Below are positions 5,955 through 7,110 of a stretch of DNA of 7,110 bases, in pieces (position 1 is the first letter of the stretch; every line of letters starts with the position of its first letter). The notes under the pieces are model-generated. The model saw only the letters and a list, made by a program, of their open reading frames with translations, did no database searches and was not told the origin of the DNA. This DNA comes from Clostridiales bacterium (GTDB lineage: Bacteria; Bacillota; Clostridia; UBA8921). The position numbers were made by a program, and so were the translations under genes. The stretch is from assembly GCA_003535395.1 (NCBI GenBank), contig DOHE01000286.1:298-7407 (forward strand). Reading direction: 5' to 3'.

Positions 5955-6453
5955 TGTTTTCACTGTCCTTTCTTATAAAGTTGTTCTTACTATCCGCCCT
6001 GTTCTTACTATCCGCGCAATCTTTTATATCAGGGGTAGACTCACTATCTAAGCCAGCCCTGATGCCGGGGTCGTCCGCACCATGGATGGGAGCCAACGGG
6101 GTGTTGCTGTCCCATCGGCGGGGTCCCGTCTCCAGCCTTTCCTCACAGGAATCTGTGAAGAACCGCATGGGGAGGTTTAATGCCATTGCCATTTCCAGTT
6201 CTTCCCGCATCCCAGAGGTCAGAACGTCACCAAAGACCCAAATGGCATCTGCTTTTTTCAGCATTTCCAGTCCCAGCTGGATTCCGGCCTGCCTCTCTTC
6301 CGGGATGAAATCTTCCATAAATTGACAATTATGCAGGTGAGATGCAAACGGCATTTCTCCCTGGGTCTGCACAAACCGGCAATATCTGCGAGCTCTGGCG
6401 GTGTTCCGCTCAATGTCGCCCCGATAGGGGCTGCATACATAGATCAATTGCAT
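5941..6453 (-). CDS. DUF7768/DUF4406-like phage protein with repetitive C-terminal tail
   Basis: 170 aa starting at MQLIYVCSPYRGDIERN. This start is chosen over an in-frame ATG at 6513 because GGAGGA (6465-6460) sits six bases upstream and the conserved core begins there. The core (residues 1 to about 104) shows the family's opening VCSPYRGD, then ARRYCRFVQ, a PFASHLH segment, and KKADAIWVFGD followed by SGMREELEMAMAL. This layout recalls Rossmann-like nucleoside 2-deoxyribosyltransferase-type folds. The family is common beside phage replication genes, but its reaction is not established, so a nucleotide-related role is only an inference. Residues 105-170 are a polar, probably disordered tail containing a duplicated ADSKN unit from an 18-bp DNA repeat. 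The 3' end overlaps the antirepressor gene by 14 bases, suggesting coupled translation. Confidence 0.75.
   Translation of the reverse strand: MQLIYVCSPYRGDIERNTARARRYCRFVQTQGEMPFASHLHNCQFMEDFIPEERQAGIQLGLEMLKKADAIWVFGDVLTSGMREELEMAMALNLPMRFFTDSCEERLETGPRRWDSNTPLAPIHGADDPGIRAGLDSESTPDIKDCADSKNRADSKNNFIRKDSENNDQA
5982..6017 (-). repeat. Two 18-bp in-frame tandem units in the DUF7768-like gene
   Basis: Two adjacent 18-bp units (5982-5999 and 6000-6017) differ at one base. Each encodes ADSKN plus one variable residue near the C-terminus of the DUF7768-like protein. The period is a multiple of three, so copy-number change keeps frame. It is the smallest of the repeat tracts in this operon. Confidence 0.85.
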
Positions 6454-6515
6454 GTTTCGTCCTCCGTCCTTATAAATTCGATGGCTGTAACAGGATTCGA
6501 TACCGGCATTCATTC

Positions 6516-7064
6516 TTACGTTGTACTATCCACACTATGGCCAGACGCTTTTAACAAGGCCATCCCCAGCTTCGTGCAGTAGTCCTTCCCTGCCTTTAAA
6601 ATCAGCATTTCTGCATCGTCAGCAGGATTCCTATACAGAGTCACATGAAAAGTCTTCGCAACCGACCGTTGCCGGACTTCCTCATAAGCTTTATGAATAG
6701 GCTTTTCTCCACAATCCATCTGTTCAATGATCTCCCGGTTCCCGCTATCCACGACAGCTTTTGCCTGGCGATAGGTTTCACGGTTCATATCTACCGCTTT
6801 GGCAGCAATATCAATCGATTTCCCTTGCGGGAGGAAAGGTGCAAATTTTTGTACCTTTCCTTTACTAAACTGATTAAAACCCATGGGCTTCCTCTGTCTT
6901 CCTGCCATCGCTTCCTCAATCCGGCGGGAAATTTCTACCTTCTCGCTGGGTGTAAGATCCTGATTTTGATTATTTTCACCCATCTCCATACGAAATACGG
7001 CAGACGGATCCGAAGCATCGACATCGATGATGCATGCAGGGAGGGTCTCCATCATGAAATTCAT
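6516..7064 (-). CDS. ParB-like DNA-binding (HTH) protein lacking the N-terminal ParB nuclease domain
   Basis: 182 aa from ATG. The start is limited by an in-frame TAA three codons upstream; an AGGA lies about 11 bases before the ATG, and ATGs at codons 4 and 5 are alternatives. Residues 37-56 (LTPSEKVEISRRIEEAMAGR) and 78-130 (LPQGKSIDIAAKA, then a helix-turn-helix-like stretch around RETYRQAKAVV, then EIIEQMDCGEKPIHKAYEEV) match the region following the catalytic ParB/Srx domain in phage ParB-like proteins, where it binds DNA. The upstream ParB domain itself, with its GxxR-type motif, is missing; the first 35 residues are unlike it. The C-terminal 50 residues are not recognised. Likely role: sequence-specific DNA binding or regulation at the head of the replication operon. 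It may be an N-terminally truncated or split ParB. The TAA stop lies 62 bases before the next gene. Confidence 0.65.
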   Translation of the reverse strand: MNFMMETLPACIIDVDASDPSAVFRMEMGENNQNQDLTPSEKVEISRRIEEAMAGRQRKPMGFNQFSKGKVQKFAPFLPQGKSIDIAAKAVDMNRETYRQAKAVVDSGNREIIEQMDCGEKPIHKAYEEVRQRSVAKTFHVTLYRNPADDAEMLILKAGKDYCTKLGMALLKASGHSVDSTT

Positions 7065-7077
7065 ACGAGCTTACATC

Positions 7078-7110
7078 CTACATTCCTTGCTCTCTTGCTT
7101 CACCAACTAA
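7078..7110 (-). CDS. Possible C-terminal end of an upstream gene (partial)
   Basis: One minus-strand frame is open from the window edge for ten codons (LVGEAREQGM) and ends in TAG, 13 bases before the ATG of the ParB-like gene. It would fit the end of an upstream gene of the same operon. Of the other two frames, one has a stop at its first codon (open after that) and the other at its third. Eleven codons are too few to prove coding or to identify a family. A ParA-type or ParB N-terminal partner would be a reasonable guess from the neighbour, but nothing here shows it. Confidence 0.25.
   Translation of the reverse strand, partial: LVGEAREQGM

Noticed and set aside
6454..6515. Start of the DUF7768-like gene at ATG 6513
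   Set aside because: No ribosome binding site there, whereas 6453 has GGAGGA at good spacing and the conserved MQLIYVCSPYRGD start.

Overview
This 7.1 kb window looks like the early or replication module of a temperate phage or prophage of a Firmicutes (Bacillota) host, most likely a Clostridia/Lachnospiraceae-type bacterium. The host call rests on family knowledge: the order DUF2800, DUF2815 (Enc34-type ssDNA-binding), then family A DNA polymerase is a recurrent Clostridia phage block. The genes have mid-range GC by eye and strong AGGAGG-type ribosome binding sites. No structural, integrase or lysis genes are present, so the element is only partly seen.

Layout: every credible gene is on the minus strand, so transcription runs from high to low coordinates. 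The order is a possible C-terminal scrap of an upstream gene (7110-7078), a ParB-like HTH protein without the ParB nuclease domain (7064-6516), a DUF7768/DUF4406-like small-molecule or nucleotide-binding fold protein (6453-5941), an AntA/KilAC antirepressor (5954-5118), the small phage protein often mis-annotated as 'rRNA biogenesis protein rrp5' (5121-4579), a DUF2800 Cas4/AddB-like Fe-S nuclease (4579-3308), a DUF2815 ssDNA-binding protein (3304-2597) and a family A DNA polymerase with 3'-5' exonuclease domain (2466-34). Overlaps and very short gaps suggest one translationally coupled operon. The largest gap (2467-2596, 130 bp) holds two mutually exclusive hairpins, one of them a plus-oriented terminator-like structure. 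A 32-bp perfect palindrome covers the polymerase stop codon.

The most unusual feature is that several genes of this operon carry in-frame tandem repeats or low-complexity segments. The polymerase has two (twelve 18-bp units encoding an SNYPSQ-like hexapeptide, and about 228 bp encoding an Asn-rich tract with 33-bp perfect units). The rrp5-like protein has eleven 15-bp units, the ssDNA-binding protein a repetitive Asn/Gly/Gln N-terminus, and the DUF7768 protein an 18-bp repeat in its tail. The DUF2800 and antirepressor proteins have non-repetitive low-complexity tails. Every period is a multiple of three, the insertions fall between or outside conserved motifs, and the catalytic motifs I could check are intact. 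The genes therefore look functional but expanded with presumably disordered linkers. The closest parallel I know is the tandem-repeat-derived disordered regions reported in archaeal Borg elements; what they do in a phage replication operon is unknown.
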